In this document: in pieces, positions 1 through 5,948 of the stretch
Position numbering within the stretch: the first letter of the stretch is position 1
Layout of the letters: each line of letters starts with the position of its first letter
Source: Gammaproteobacteria bacterium UBA2810
Lineage (GTDB): Bacteria; Pseudomonadota; Gammaproteobacteria; Enterobacterales; Succinivibrionaceae
Direction of reading: 5' to 3'
NCBI GenBank assembly: GCA_002351705.1
Contig: DEHC01000019.1
Coordinates: 1-8,262 of the forward strand
DNA length: 8,262 nt
Notes under the pieces: model-generated
Seen by the model: only the letters and a program-made list of their open reading frames with translations
The model's database searches: none
What the model was told of the DNA's origin: nothing
Position numbers and translations under genes: made by a program

Positions 1-2
1 AC

Positions 3-27
3 GGGGTTATGCAATAGCCCCATTTTT
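3..27 (+). terminator. Possible Rho-independent terminator at left edge
   Basis: An 8-bp stem pairs GGGGTTAT (3-10) with ATAGCCCC (14-21), including one G-T wobble, around a GCA loop. It is followed by A and five T (23-27), the classic layout of an intrinsic terminator. It would end a gene lying left of the window. The alternative is that it falls inside a coding frame that continues from upstream, because that frame has no stop between base 1 and base 28. In that case the hairpin is coincidental. Confidence 0.5.
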
Positions 28-429
28 ATGGATAGATTTAATAATAAATTGACCGAGATTGTGAATAATGATGTTTCAGTGAGTATTTCTGTATACGAAA
101 AAGACACAGACTCGATAGATTTGACTGATATGTTTAATTATGAAAATGCTATATCCAGTAAGAAAATAAAAGGAGAGAAAGAAGGTCACAGGGTCAATTT
201 CAGCGGAATAGCAAAAATATTGGGTTTGAATTTCGATGGAACAGATCCTGATGTTTTGTATAACGACTTGAATGAACTGAAAATTTCCAGACTTACTATA
301 GATGAAGTAAAAAAGATAAGGCTGCAGCTAGAACTAGAAAAGCAGGAACAGAAAAGACAGGAACGAATAATGGAACAGCAACGGTTACAGGCTAAACAGA
401 AGGGAGCCTGCAAAGGTCGGTGCTTATGA
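28..429 (+). CDS. Hypothetical protein with charged coiled-coil tail, possibly 5'-truncated
   Basis: I do not recognise this 133-residue frame. The visible product is hydrophilic, with a mixed N-terminal part (residues 1-90). A Lys/Glu/Gln/Arg-rich helix from about residue 91 to 126 looks like a coiled coil, and the protein ends in a short tail with two cysteines (C128 and C132). No signal peptide or membrane segment is apparent. The first ATG is doubtful: it follows a terminator-like hairpin directly and has no Shine-Dalgarno sequence. The frame is open all the way to base 1, so the true start may lie outside the window and this may be only a C-terminal part. The region is AT-rich, unlike every gene downstream, which suggests acquisition from elsewhere. 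The stop overlaps a tiny second ORF by ATGA. Confidence 0.45.
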   Translation: MDRFNNKLTEIVNNDVSVSISVYEKDTDSIDLTDMFNYENAISSKKIKGEKEGHRVNFSGIAKILGLNFDGTDPDVLYNDLNELKISRLTIDEVKKIRLQLELEKQEQKRQERIMEQQRLQAKQKGACKGRCL

Positions 430-479
430 AGAGGCTCATTTTCCATGCAAACGTCCTTGTGGCATGCGCTGTGTTTTGA
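426..479 (+). other. 17-codon mini-ORF overlapping the preceding stop
   Basis: An ATG at 426-428 overlaps the TGA of the upstream frame (ATGA), and the mini-ORF ends at TGA 477-479. Its product starts Met-Lys-Arg, continues with a mostly hydrophobic stretch, and contains Leu-Val-Ala-Cys at residues 11-14. That fits a lipobox, as in the signal peptides of small lipoproteins, but only three residues follow the cysteine. It could be a remnant of a lipoprotein gene, a translationally coupled micro-peptide, or chance. Nothing here shows that it is expressed. Confidence 0.15.
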
Positions 480-523
480 TTGATTATTTCGGACTTACAG
501 CCTGTCTTTGTAAAAAGTAGTGC

Positions 524-528
524 GGGAG
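524..528 (+). promoter_or_regulatory. Ribosome binding site for the acetyltransferase gene
   Basis: GGGAG lies ten bases before the GTG at 539. It supports the GTG start over the later in-frame ATG at 584, which would cut into the conserved first strand of the fold. An in-frame TAG at 518-520 rules out a longer protein. I found no convincing promoter between 430 and 520. Confidence 0.55.
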
Positions 529-538
529 TGCTTCAGCC

Positions 539-1171
539 GTGAATTCAAATATTGTTGAGTTCAGACCATATAAGCCTGAGGACATGGAATCAATCGAGAG
601 GATAATTGCCCGCACCTGGGGCTCGCAGGAGAATGAGCCGACCAACGCAGACATTGTCTACTCCAAGGTCTATATCGCATACTGCCTCATGATCAGCACC
701 TATGCCGAGACAGCACTTATTGACGGGAGTCCCGTCGGAGTCGTGATGGCGAGGGACCTTTCCGTTAGGAAACATTTCGTCCTGAAGCTCGTCTTATTCC
801 TCCTCCGGAATTTCTGGCGCGTCCTGCGCCCCTCAGGCATCATGGCCCTCATCGCGCTCTACCGGATAGAGATCGCCAACCCGCGGGAGCTGCTCAGGGG
901 CTGCCCTGAGTACGCCGGCGAGCTTACGCTCCTTATCACATCGCCTGAGGCCCGCGGGCACGGCATCGGGAAAAGGCTCTATGCTGACGCAGTCAGGTAT
1001 CTCAATGGCGCGGGAGCAGGGAGGTTTTTCCTCTACACCGATACGGAATGCGGCTACGGTTTCTATGACCGCGCAGGACTTGTGAGACGGAAGGAGCAGA
1101 AGATGGTTTACCGGATTGTCTCCGGCGTTGCCGAGATGACTGCCTTCATCTACGACTCGGTGAAGGACTGA
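539..1171 (+). CDS. GNAT family N-acetyltransferase
   Basis: This 210-residue protein probably transfers an acetyl group from acetyl-CoA to an amine; the substrate cannot be told from sequence. The N-terminal strand and helix (residues 5-28, ending Arg-Thr-Trp-Gly) fit the start of a GNAT fold. The acetyl-CoA pyrophosphate-binding loop is visible as Arg-Gly-His-Gly-Ile-Gly at residues 139-144, preceded by strand LTLLITSP (129-136). The C-terminal Phe-Tyr-Asp-Arg-Ala-Gly-Leu (176-182) is the common GNAT motif-B ending. Residues 80-109 form a strongly hydrophobic and basic stretch, longer than a minimal GNAT needs, which may pack on the core or touch the membrane. The gene starts with GTG and is monocistronic. 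It converges with trxB across an inverted repeat. The family assignment is firm; specificity is unknown. Confidence 0.85.
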   Translation: MNSNIVEFRPYKPEDMESIERIIARTWGSQENEPTNADIVYSKVYIAYCLMISTYAETALIDGSPVGVVMARDLSVRKHFVLKLVLFLLRNFWRVLRPSGIMALIALYRIEIANPRELLRGCPEYAGELTLLITSPEARGHGIGKRLYADAVRYLNGAGAGRFFLYTDTECGYGFYDRAGLVRRKEQKMVYRIVSGVAEMTAFIYDSVKD

Positions 1172-1183
1172 AGCTTTAGATAA

Positions 1184-1215
1184 GCGGGCAGATGCCGTAA
1201 GCGCCTTCTGCCCGC
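1184..1215. terminator. Convergent inverted repeat, likely bidirectional terminator
   Basis: A perfect 9-bp stem, GCGGGCAGA (1184-1192) with TCTGCCCGC (1207-1215), encloses a 14-base loop. It sits between the converging acetyltransferase and trxB genes. There is no clean T-run on the plus side. The minus-strand exit (complement of 1171-1183) is only moderately T-rich, so termination may be weak or assisted by Rho. A smaller stem, CCGGC (1231-1235) with GCCGG (1244-1248), lies next to it, close to the trxB stop. Confidence 0.55.
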
Positions 1216-1254
1216 AGAAATGTCCTGATGCCGGCCTTCAGATGCCGGAATGCC

Positions 1255-2214
1255 TTACTGCCTCTGTGTGCCGAGCCAGCTCTCGGCCTCAAGTGCGGCG
1301 CGGCAGCCGTCGCCGGCCGCAAGGATTGCCTGCTTGTAGACAGGCTCGCAGCAGTCGCCCGCGGCGAATACGCCGGGGATTGCGGTCATGGTGCGGTAGG
1401 TCTCGTCCTTCCCCGTGACGATGTAGCCCTTCTCGTCAAGCAATTCCTTCGGGAACGGCTTCGTGCTCGGGATGTGCCCGATGGCCTCGAACACTCCGTC
1501 GCAGGCGATGTCCTCGGTCTTCCCGTCGGTTACGCTCTTGATTCTGATGCCTGTGACGCCGTCTCCCGGTGTTCCGAGGATCTCATCTGCGGTGTAGCCG
1601 AGGTGCAGGGTGATTTTTCCCTGCTCCGCAAGGGCGTACATCCGGTCGAGGCTGTACTTGTCGCAGCGGAACCCGTCGCGGCGGTGGATGAGGTGCACCT
1701 CGCGGCAGAGCCCCGCAAGGTAGATTGCGTCAAGCACTGCGGTGTTGCCGCCGCCTATGACGGCAGTTCTCTTCTTCCGGTAGAATAAGCCGTCGCAGGT
1801 TGCGCAGGACGAGACGCCCTGTCCCCAGAACTCAGCCTCGCCATTGATTGCGAGGCGGCGGGGCGACGCACCGGTGGAGATGATTACAGCCTCTGCCTCG
1901 GCAGTTCCCTTCTCGCACTGCAGCGTGACTGTTCCATCGTGTTTTGCTATGGCGAGCACTGTGTCATTCTGGAAGCGCACGCCGTAGCCCGCTGCCTGCT
2001 TCTTCATCTTGTCCATCAGGTCAAAGCCCGTGATGGGTTCCGGCTCTCCCGGCCAGTTGCCGAGCTCCTGGGTTTCGGTGATCTGCCCGCCCTCTAGGGT
2101 GCCGGTTATCATCAGGGGACTGAGTCCGGCGCGTGCGGCATAAATCGCCGCGGTATAGCCTGCCGGTCCTGAGCCGATGATGATGATTTTTTCCTCCTGG
2201 TTCTGCTCTGGCAT
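1255..2214 (-). CDS. trxB: Thioredoxin reductase (NADPH)
   Basis: TrxB reduces oxidised thioredoxin with electrons from NADPH passed through FAD and a redox-active disulfide in the cytoplasm. With the start at 2214 the protein has 319 residues, close to the 321 of E. coli. It shows the FAD-binding GSGPAG (14-19), the active-site Cys-Ala-Thr-Cys (137-140) followed by Asp-Gly, the NADPH-binding GGGNTAV (154-160), the 2'-phosphate-contacting HRRDGFR (177-183) and the C-terminal FAD loop GVFAAGDC (281-288). An ATG four codons upstream (2226) is possible. However, GGAGGA at 2224-2219 lies four bases before the ATG at 2214, so I prefer that start. The gene is divergent from ftsK, as in the Enterobacterial trxB-lrp-ftsK locus, but lrp is absent. 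All catalytic residues are intact. Confidence 0.95.
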   Translation of the reverse strand: MPEQNQEEKIIIIGSGPAGYTAAIYAARAGLSPLMITGTLEGGQITETQELGNWPGEPEPITGFDLMDKMKKQAAGYGVRFQNDTVLAIAKHDGTVTLQCEKGTAEAEAVIISTGASPRRLAINGEAEFWGQGVSSCATCDGLFYRKKRTAVIGGGNTAVLDAIYLAGLCREVHLIHRRDGFRCDKYSLDRMYALAEQGKITLHLGYTADEILGTPGDGVTGIRIKSVTDGKTEDIACDGVFEAIGHIPSTKPFPKELLDEKGYIVTGKDETYRTMTAIPGVFAAGDCCEPVYKQAILAAGDGCRAALEAESWLGTQRQ

Positions 2215-2252
2215 TGTGTCCTCCATGGTGATTTCAACGGGCTGGGACTGCT

Positions 2253-2258
2253 ATCTTA
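2253..2258 (-). promoter_or_regulatory. Possible -10 box for trxB
   Basis: On the minus strand this reads TAAGAT, four of six matches to TATAAT, about 38 bases before the trxB start. The best -35-like hexamer upstream, TTGAGT (plus 2286-2281), is 22 bases away. That is too far for a normal sigma-70 promoter, so the -35 is unresolved. Confidence 0.3.
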
Positions 2259-2303
2259 AAACATTTCTCAGGCGGTTTTCACTCAAAATCTGACCGGATA
2301 AAG

Positions 2304-2309
2304 TATAAT
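2304..2309 (+). promoter_or_regulatory. -10 box of the ftsK promoter
   Basis: A perfect TATAAT lies 60 bases before the ftsK ATG in the short region between divergent trxB and ftsK. No good -35 is seen at 16-18 bases upstream; the hexamer at 17 bases is ACTCAA. On the opposite strand the same bases read TATACT (2308-2303), five of six matches. The two directions could therefore compete for one site. Confidence 0.5.
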
Positions 2310-2369
2310 CCACGCACCAGTGCAGCTGGAAGTGATTCCTTCTTCCCTGATTTATCCGCGAACCCCACA

Positions 2370-5300
2370 ATGGCTAACCAGAATTCAAAGTTAAGAAACA
2401 AAAAGCAGTCCGCTGCCGTCAGCAAGGCTGAGCGCAGGGACACCGGAGCTGATCGTGAGCAGTCCGGCAATGCCTCCCTTTCCGGCATGAAAAGGCTCGG
2501 AGAGGCGGTTTTTCTTATAATTTTCCTTCTCTGCGTCATATCGCTTGTCTCGCTTGGTTCGCATGATATTAACGATCCGAGCTGGACGCAGTCCAGGGCG
2601 GCGGATCAGACCATCGGCTCCATCCACAACCTGGTCGGCTTCGTCGGGGCGTACGTTTCCGATTTCCTGCTGTTCTGCTTCGGCCTCGCGTCATATGTGC
2701 TGCCGCTTGCCGTGCTTTATCTTGCGGCCTGCGTGTTCCTCCGGAAATACACTCTTAGGAGCATTGACTTCTTCACGGTCGGGCTCTCGCTGCTCGGCTT
2801 CGTCCTCATGTTCACCTCCGTCTGCTGCCTGCTTTCGATGCTTGATCTGAGGCCCTACGGCTCCTATTCCGCTGGGGGCGTGTTCGGCGCTGCCATCGCG
2901 AGCTGGGTCTCGGGCGCGATGGGCACTGTCGGAGCGTCGCTCCTTTTCATCCTGATATTCGCGATAGGCCTTCCGTTCCTCACCGGCATCTCCTGGACAG
3001 TAATTGCTGACAAGACCGGCGGAATCGTCTGCGGCATCTTCGACTACGTCTCGAAGATACGCGAGGAGCGCAGGCAGAAGGCCGAGGAGAGGCTGGCGCA
3101 GCTCGAGAAGGAGCGGGCCGCCCTTGCCGAGCAGGAGAAGGCTGCACATGAGGCGAGGATGAAGCAGGCCCGCGCCGAGGCGGAGCTCAGGCTGCAGCAG
3201 GAGCAGGCCGAGGCGGAGCTGAGGCTCGAGCGCGAGAAGGCCGAGATGCAGGCCAGGATTGAGCGGGAGAAGGCCGCCATCGAGGCAATGAAGCGCGGTG
3301 AGGCTCCGGCACCCGGAGTGCAGGGCGGGCCTGCTCCTGATGGCCCTGCCCCGGAGCTCTCCTCTGATCCTCTTCCCTATGAGGGCGGCTCCAATGAGGA
3401 GGAGCGTCACGGTTTCTTCTCGAGCCTCTTCAGGGGGCTGAGAACGGGCAGTTCCGAATCTTCCGGAAATGAATCCGACAATGAGGTCCGGGCAGAGGAT
3501 CAGACTGAGTCCGATCCTCTCTTCAGCGATGATCCGATTATGGATCACGCCGAGAAAATGGAGCCGAAGAGCGCCAGTGTCGCAGGCTTTACCGTAACTC
3601 CTGCGGCGAGCGACATTCCCATTCCGAGAGCCGGGGAGCCTTCGGTTCCGAAGGTCGCACCGGCAGCGGCACCGGAGAGCATGGCACGCGGCACGGCCTC
3701 AGGTCCTGCGCCATCCGTGCAGCCTTCGGCGGCTCCTTCAGGCGGAATTTCCTTTGAAAGCGTCAGCCCGACCGCATCCCGGCCGCAGCCCTCATCCGGA
3801 GCAGGAATGCGTCCGGCTTCTGCGCCTGATCCCCGCCCGTCGTACAGCGTGCGCGATGCGGCGCCCGAGTCTGATGAGTCTCTGCTTGAGCGGGAGGCCT
3901 CTTTCGGCTTCAGTCCGATGACCCCAGAGGAGCAGGCCATGGTGGACAGGCCCGCAGCTCCTTATGATCGTGGCAGCGTGCCGCAGCCTGCCGTGACCCG
4001 CCCTGAGACAGCCGGCTATACTGAGATACCCCGCGCAGGCGGCCTTGACGCGTTCCGTGAGCCGGACGTCCGTCCGGCTGAGCCCTCCGCGCAGGGCAGC
4101 GCGCCGCAGCAGACAGCTCCTCAAGGCAGCGGCTCAGGCAGGCTCGGCGGATTCGGCTTCGACATCACGCCCGAGGATGTTGCTATCGCGCGTGAGGCAG
4201 AGGAGCGCTACAGAAGCTCCGGCCTCAGGAACACCCCGTTTGCCGCTGAGCCGGAAGACAGCGCAGGCAGTGACATCCCGCAGCCGCAGCAGCCTGCTCC
4301 TGCCGCTGTACAGCCCCAGCCGCAGCAGCCTGCTCCTGCCCCTGTCCAGCTGTCATCGGGCCTTCCGATGCACCATGAGTCCCCGAACAGCTGGGGACCT
4401 ATCCCCGGGATGGATCTCCTGAATCCTCTCACGCAGCAGCACCAGACCATCTCCCCGGATGAGATCGAATCGCTCTCCCGCCTTGTCGAGGAGAAGCTCA
4501 GGGAGTTCAGAATTACCGTCCAGGTGGTCGGCGCTGACTGCGGACCTGTCATAACGCTCTTCAAGCTGCAGCCTGAGCCCGGCACCAAGTCATCCCAAAT
4601 CACGAACATCTCGACCGATCTTGCGAGATCGCTTCTTGCGAAGTCGGTCCGCGTCCTCGAGATCATCCCTGGCACAACCTACATCGGACTTGAGATCCCT
4701 AACCGGAAGCGCGAGACGGTTTTCTTCCGCGAGGTTATTGACAGCGAGAAGTTCAGATCATTCCACGGGCTCCTGCCGATGGCGCTCGGCGTTGACGTGA
4801 CCGGAAAGCCGGTCGTCGCTGACCTTGCCGAGATGCCGCATCTCCTTGTCGCCGGAACGACAGGCTCCGGAAAGTCGGTCGGCGTCAACACCATGATCAT
4901 GTCGCTTCTTCTCTCGAAGACTCCTGACGAGGTCAGGTTCATCATGATCGACCCGAAGATGCTGGAGTTCTCCTCCTACAACGGCATCCCGCACCTCCTC
5001 ACTCCGGTCGTGACTGACATGAAGCAGGCCTCGAACGCACTCCGCTGGGCGGTGGGCGAGATGGAGCGCCGCTACGCGCTTATGGCGAAGACCGGCGTGA
5101 AGAAGCTCACCGAGTTCAACCGCAAGGTCGAGGAGGCAAAGATTGCCGGAACGCCGCTACGCGATCCCACCTGGCAGTACACGGACTCGATGGATACCGA
5201 GGCGCCGGAGCTCACCAAGCTCCCGTTCATCGTCATAGTCATCGATGAGTTCGCGGACATGATGATGACCGTCGGCAAGACCGTGGAGACCCTGGTCGCA

Positions 5301-5891
5301 AGGCTCGCCCAGAAGGCGAGAGCAGCCGGCATCCATCTTGTGATTGCCACGCAGTCCCCGAGAAAGAACGTCCTCACAGGACTCATCAAGACCAACATCC
5401 CCTCGAGGCTCTCGTTCTCGGTGCAGTCCAACATGGACTCCCGCATCATCCTCGACCAGGGCGGAGCAGAGAACCTGCTCGGGAACGGCGACATGCTGTT
5501 CCTCCCGACCGGAAGCCAGTTCCCGATCCGCGTCCACGGCGCATTCGTGCAGAATGCCGAGATTGAGCGCGTCACCGCGGAGTGGCGCACCCGCGGCGAG
5601 CCGGAGTATGTTGACGGGGTAACTGACGACAACCCGGATGTCGTGCTTCCGGGCGAGAGCGGAGGCTCTGCCGGGAGAAGCGGCAGCGGCGGGCAGGATG
5701 AGCTCTTCGACAGGGCTGTCGAGCTCGTGAGCCGCCTCGGGCGCGTCTCCTGCTCCATCCTTCAGCGCAACTTCGGCATCGGCTATCCGCGGGCCGCGTC
5801 GCTCATTGACGAGCTTGAGGAAGGCGGCATCGTCTCGGAACCCAGGCAGAACGGCAGGCGCGACGTCCTCACCAGAAGGCAGGGCGAGTAG
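2370..5891 (+). CDS. ftsK: DNA translocase FtsK
   Basis: FtsK anchors at the division septum and pumps chromosomal DNA so that XerCD can resolve dimers at dif. The 1173-residue protein (E. coli: 1329) has four membrane segments near residues 45-62, 97-123, 134-157 and 188-207. A charged coiled coil follows at 228-308, then a disordered Pro/Ala/Ser-rich linker to about 680. The motor follows, with Walker A GTTGSGKS (829-836) and Walker B ending Asp959-Glu960. The gamma winged helix spans about 1110-1168. Two core motifs are altered: the family's TQRPS reads TQSPR (994-998), and the KOPS-reading Asn, Arg and Glu of E. coli gamma are Pro1140, Ser1144 and Asp1147. No Shine-Dalgarno precedes the ATG at 2370, but no other in-frame start lies upstream after the TATAAT box. 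The gene precedes lolA and rarA. Identity is certain; DNA-sequence guidance may differ. Confidence 0.97.
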   Translation: MANQNSKLRNKKQSAAVSKAERRDTGADREQSGNASLSGMKRLGEAVFLIIFLLCVISLVSLGSHDINDPSWTQSRAADQTIGSIHNLVGFVGAYVSDFLLFCFGLASYVLPLAVLYLAACVFLRKYTLRSIDFFTVGLSLLGFVLMFTSVCCLLSMLDLRPYGSYSAGGVFGAAIASWVSGAMGTVGASLLFILIFAIGLPFLTGISWTVIADKTGGIVCGIFDYVSKIREERRQKAEERLAQLEKERAALAEQEKAAHEARMKQARAEAELRLQQEQAEAELRLEREKAEMQARIEREKAAIEAMKRGEAPAPGVQGGPAPDGPAPELSSDPLPYEGGSNEEERHGFFSSLFRGLRTGSSESSGNESDNEVRAEDQTESDPLFSDDPIMDHAEKMEPKSASVAGFTVTPAASDIPIPRAGEPSVPKVAPAAAPESMARGTASGPAPSVQPSAAPSGGISFESVSPTASRPQPSSGAGMRPASAPDPRPSYSVRDAAPESDESLLEREASFGFSPMTPEEQAMVDRPAAPYDRGSVPQPAVTRPETAGYTEIPRAGGLDAFREPDVRPAEPSAQGSAPQQTAPQGSGSGRLGGFGFDITPEDVAIAREAEERYRSSGLRNTPFAAEPEDSAGSDIPQPQQPAPAAVQPQPQQPAPAPVQLSSGLPMHHESPNSWGPIPGMDLLNPLTQQHQTISPDEIESLSRLVEEKLREFRITVQVVGADCGPVITLFKLQPEPGTKSSQITNISTDLARSLLAKSVRVLEIIPGTTYIGLEIPNRKRETVFFREVIDSEKFRSFHGLLPMALGVDVTGKPVVADLAEMPHLLVAGTTGSGKSVGVNTMIMSLLLSKTPDEVRFIMIDPKMLEFSSYNGIPHLLTPVVTDMKQASNALRWAVGEMERRYALMAKTGVKKLTEFNRKVEEAKIAGTPLRDPTWQYTDSMDTEAPELTKLPFIVIVIDEFADMMMTVGKTVETLVARLAQKARAAGIHLVIATQSPRKNVLTGLIKTNIPSRLSFSVQSNMDSRIILDQGGAENLLGNGDMLFLPTGSQFPIRVHGAFVQNAEIERVTAEWRTRGEPEYVDGVTDDNPDVVLPGESGGSAGRSGSGGQDELFDRAVELVSRLGRVSCSILQRNFGIGYPRAASLIDELEEGGIVSEPRQNGRRDVLTRRQGE
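3075..3293 (+). repeat. 33-bp coding repeats making an 11-residue coiled coil in FtsK
   Basis: Residues 236-308 of FtsK fall into 11-residue units. The clearest begin AEAELRL (269-279 and 280-290), followed by AEMQARI (291-301). At DNA level the units at 3174-3206, 3207-3239 and 3240-3272 are visibly related 33-bp tandem copies. The segment follows the last membrane helix directly and should form a long charged helix or hendecad coiled coil on the cytoplasmic side. Confidence 0.7.
4281..4352 (+). repeat. 36-bp tandem repeat in the FtsK linker
   Basis: Two adjacent copies (4281-4316 and 4317-4352) differ at only a few bases. They encode a 12-residue Gln/Pro/Ala unit starting Gln-Pro-Gln-Gln-Pro-Ala-Pro-Ala (residues 638-649 and 650-661). 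This is a recent in-frame duplication in the disordered linker just before the motor. Confidence 0.8.
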
Positions 5892-5899
5892 CCCAATAC

Positions 5900-5921
5900 A
5901 GCCCCGCAGCCGCGGGGCTTT
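5900..5921 (+). terminator. Weak Rho-independent terminator between ftsK and lolA
   Basis: AGCCCCGC (5900-5907) pairs with GCGGGGCT (5912-5919) around an AGCC loop. Only three T (5919-5921) follow before CCC. The stem is strong but the T-run is short, so it probably lets part of the transcription through. It would reduce lolA-rarA expression relative to ftsK, or protect the ftsK 3' end. I see no separate promoter for lolA in the 57-base gap. Confidence 0.65.
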
Positions 5922-5948
5922 CCCACATCATATCCTGGAGGGATCTCC

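Noticed and set aside
457..514. Possible sigma-70 promoter before the acetyltransferase gene
   Set aside because: Hexamers such as TTGATT at 476 and TGTAAA at 509 do not combine with acceptable spacing.
1227..1248. Direct repeat GATGCCGG near the trxB stop
   Set aside because: Two 8-base copies in GC-rich spacer DNA are too short to suggest an attachment site or array; the second stem at 1231-1248 overlaps the same bases.
1228..1788. 186-codon plus-strand ORF opposite trxB
   Set aside because: It lies antisense to a complete trxB with all catalytic motifs; long open antisense frames are expected in GC-rich coding DNA, and the product resembles no known protein.
2691..3548. 285-codon minus-strand ORF inside ftsK
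   Set aside because: It is the shadow of the repetitive coiled-coil and linker codons; its Leu/Gly-rich product mirrors the Glu/Ala repeats on the other strand.
5072..5758. 228-codon minus-strand ORF inside the ftsK motor
   Set aside because: It is antisense to highly conserved motor sequence, its Ser/Thr-rich composition is typical of shadow frames, and no start signal is present.
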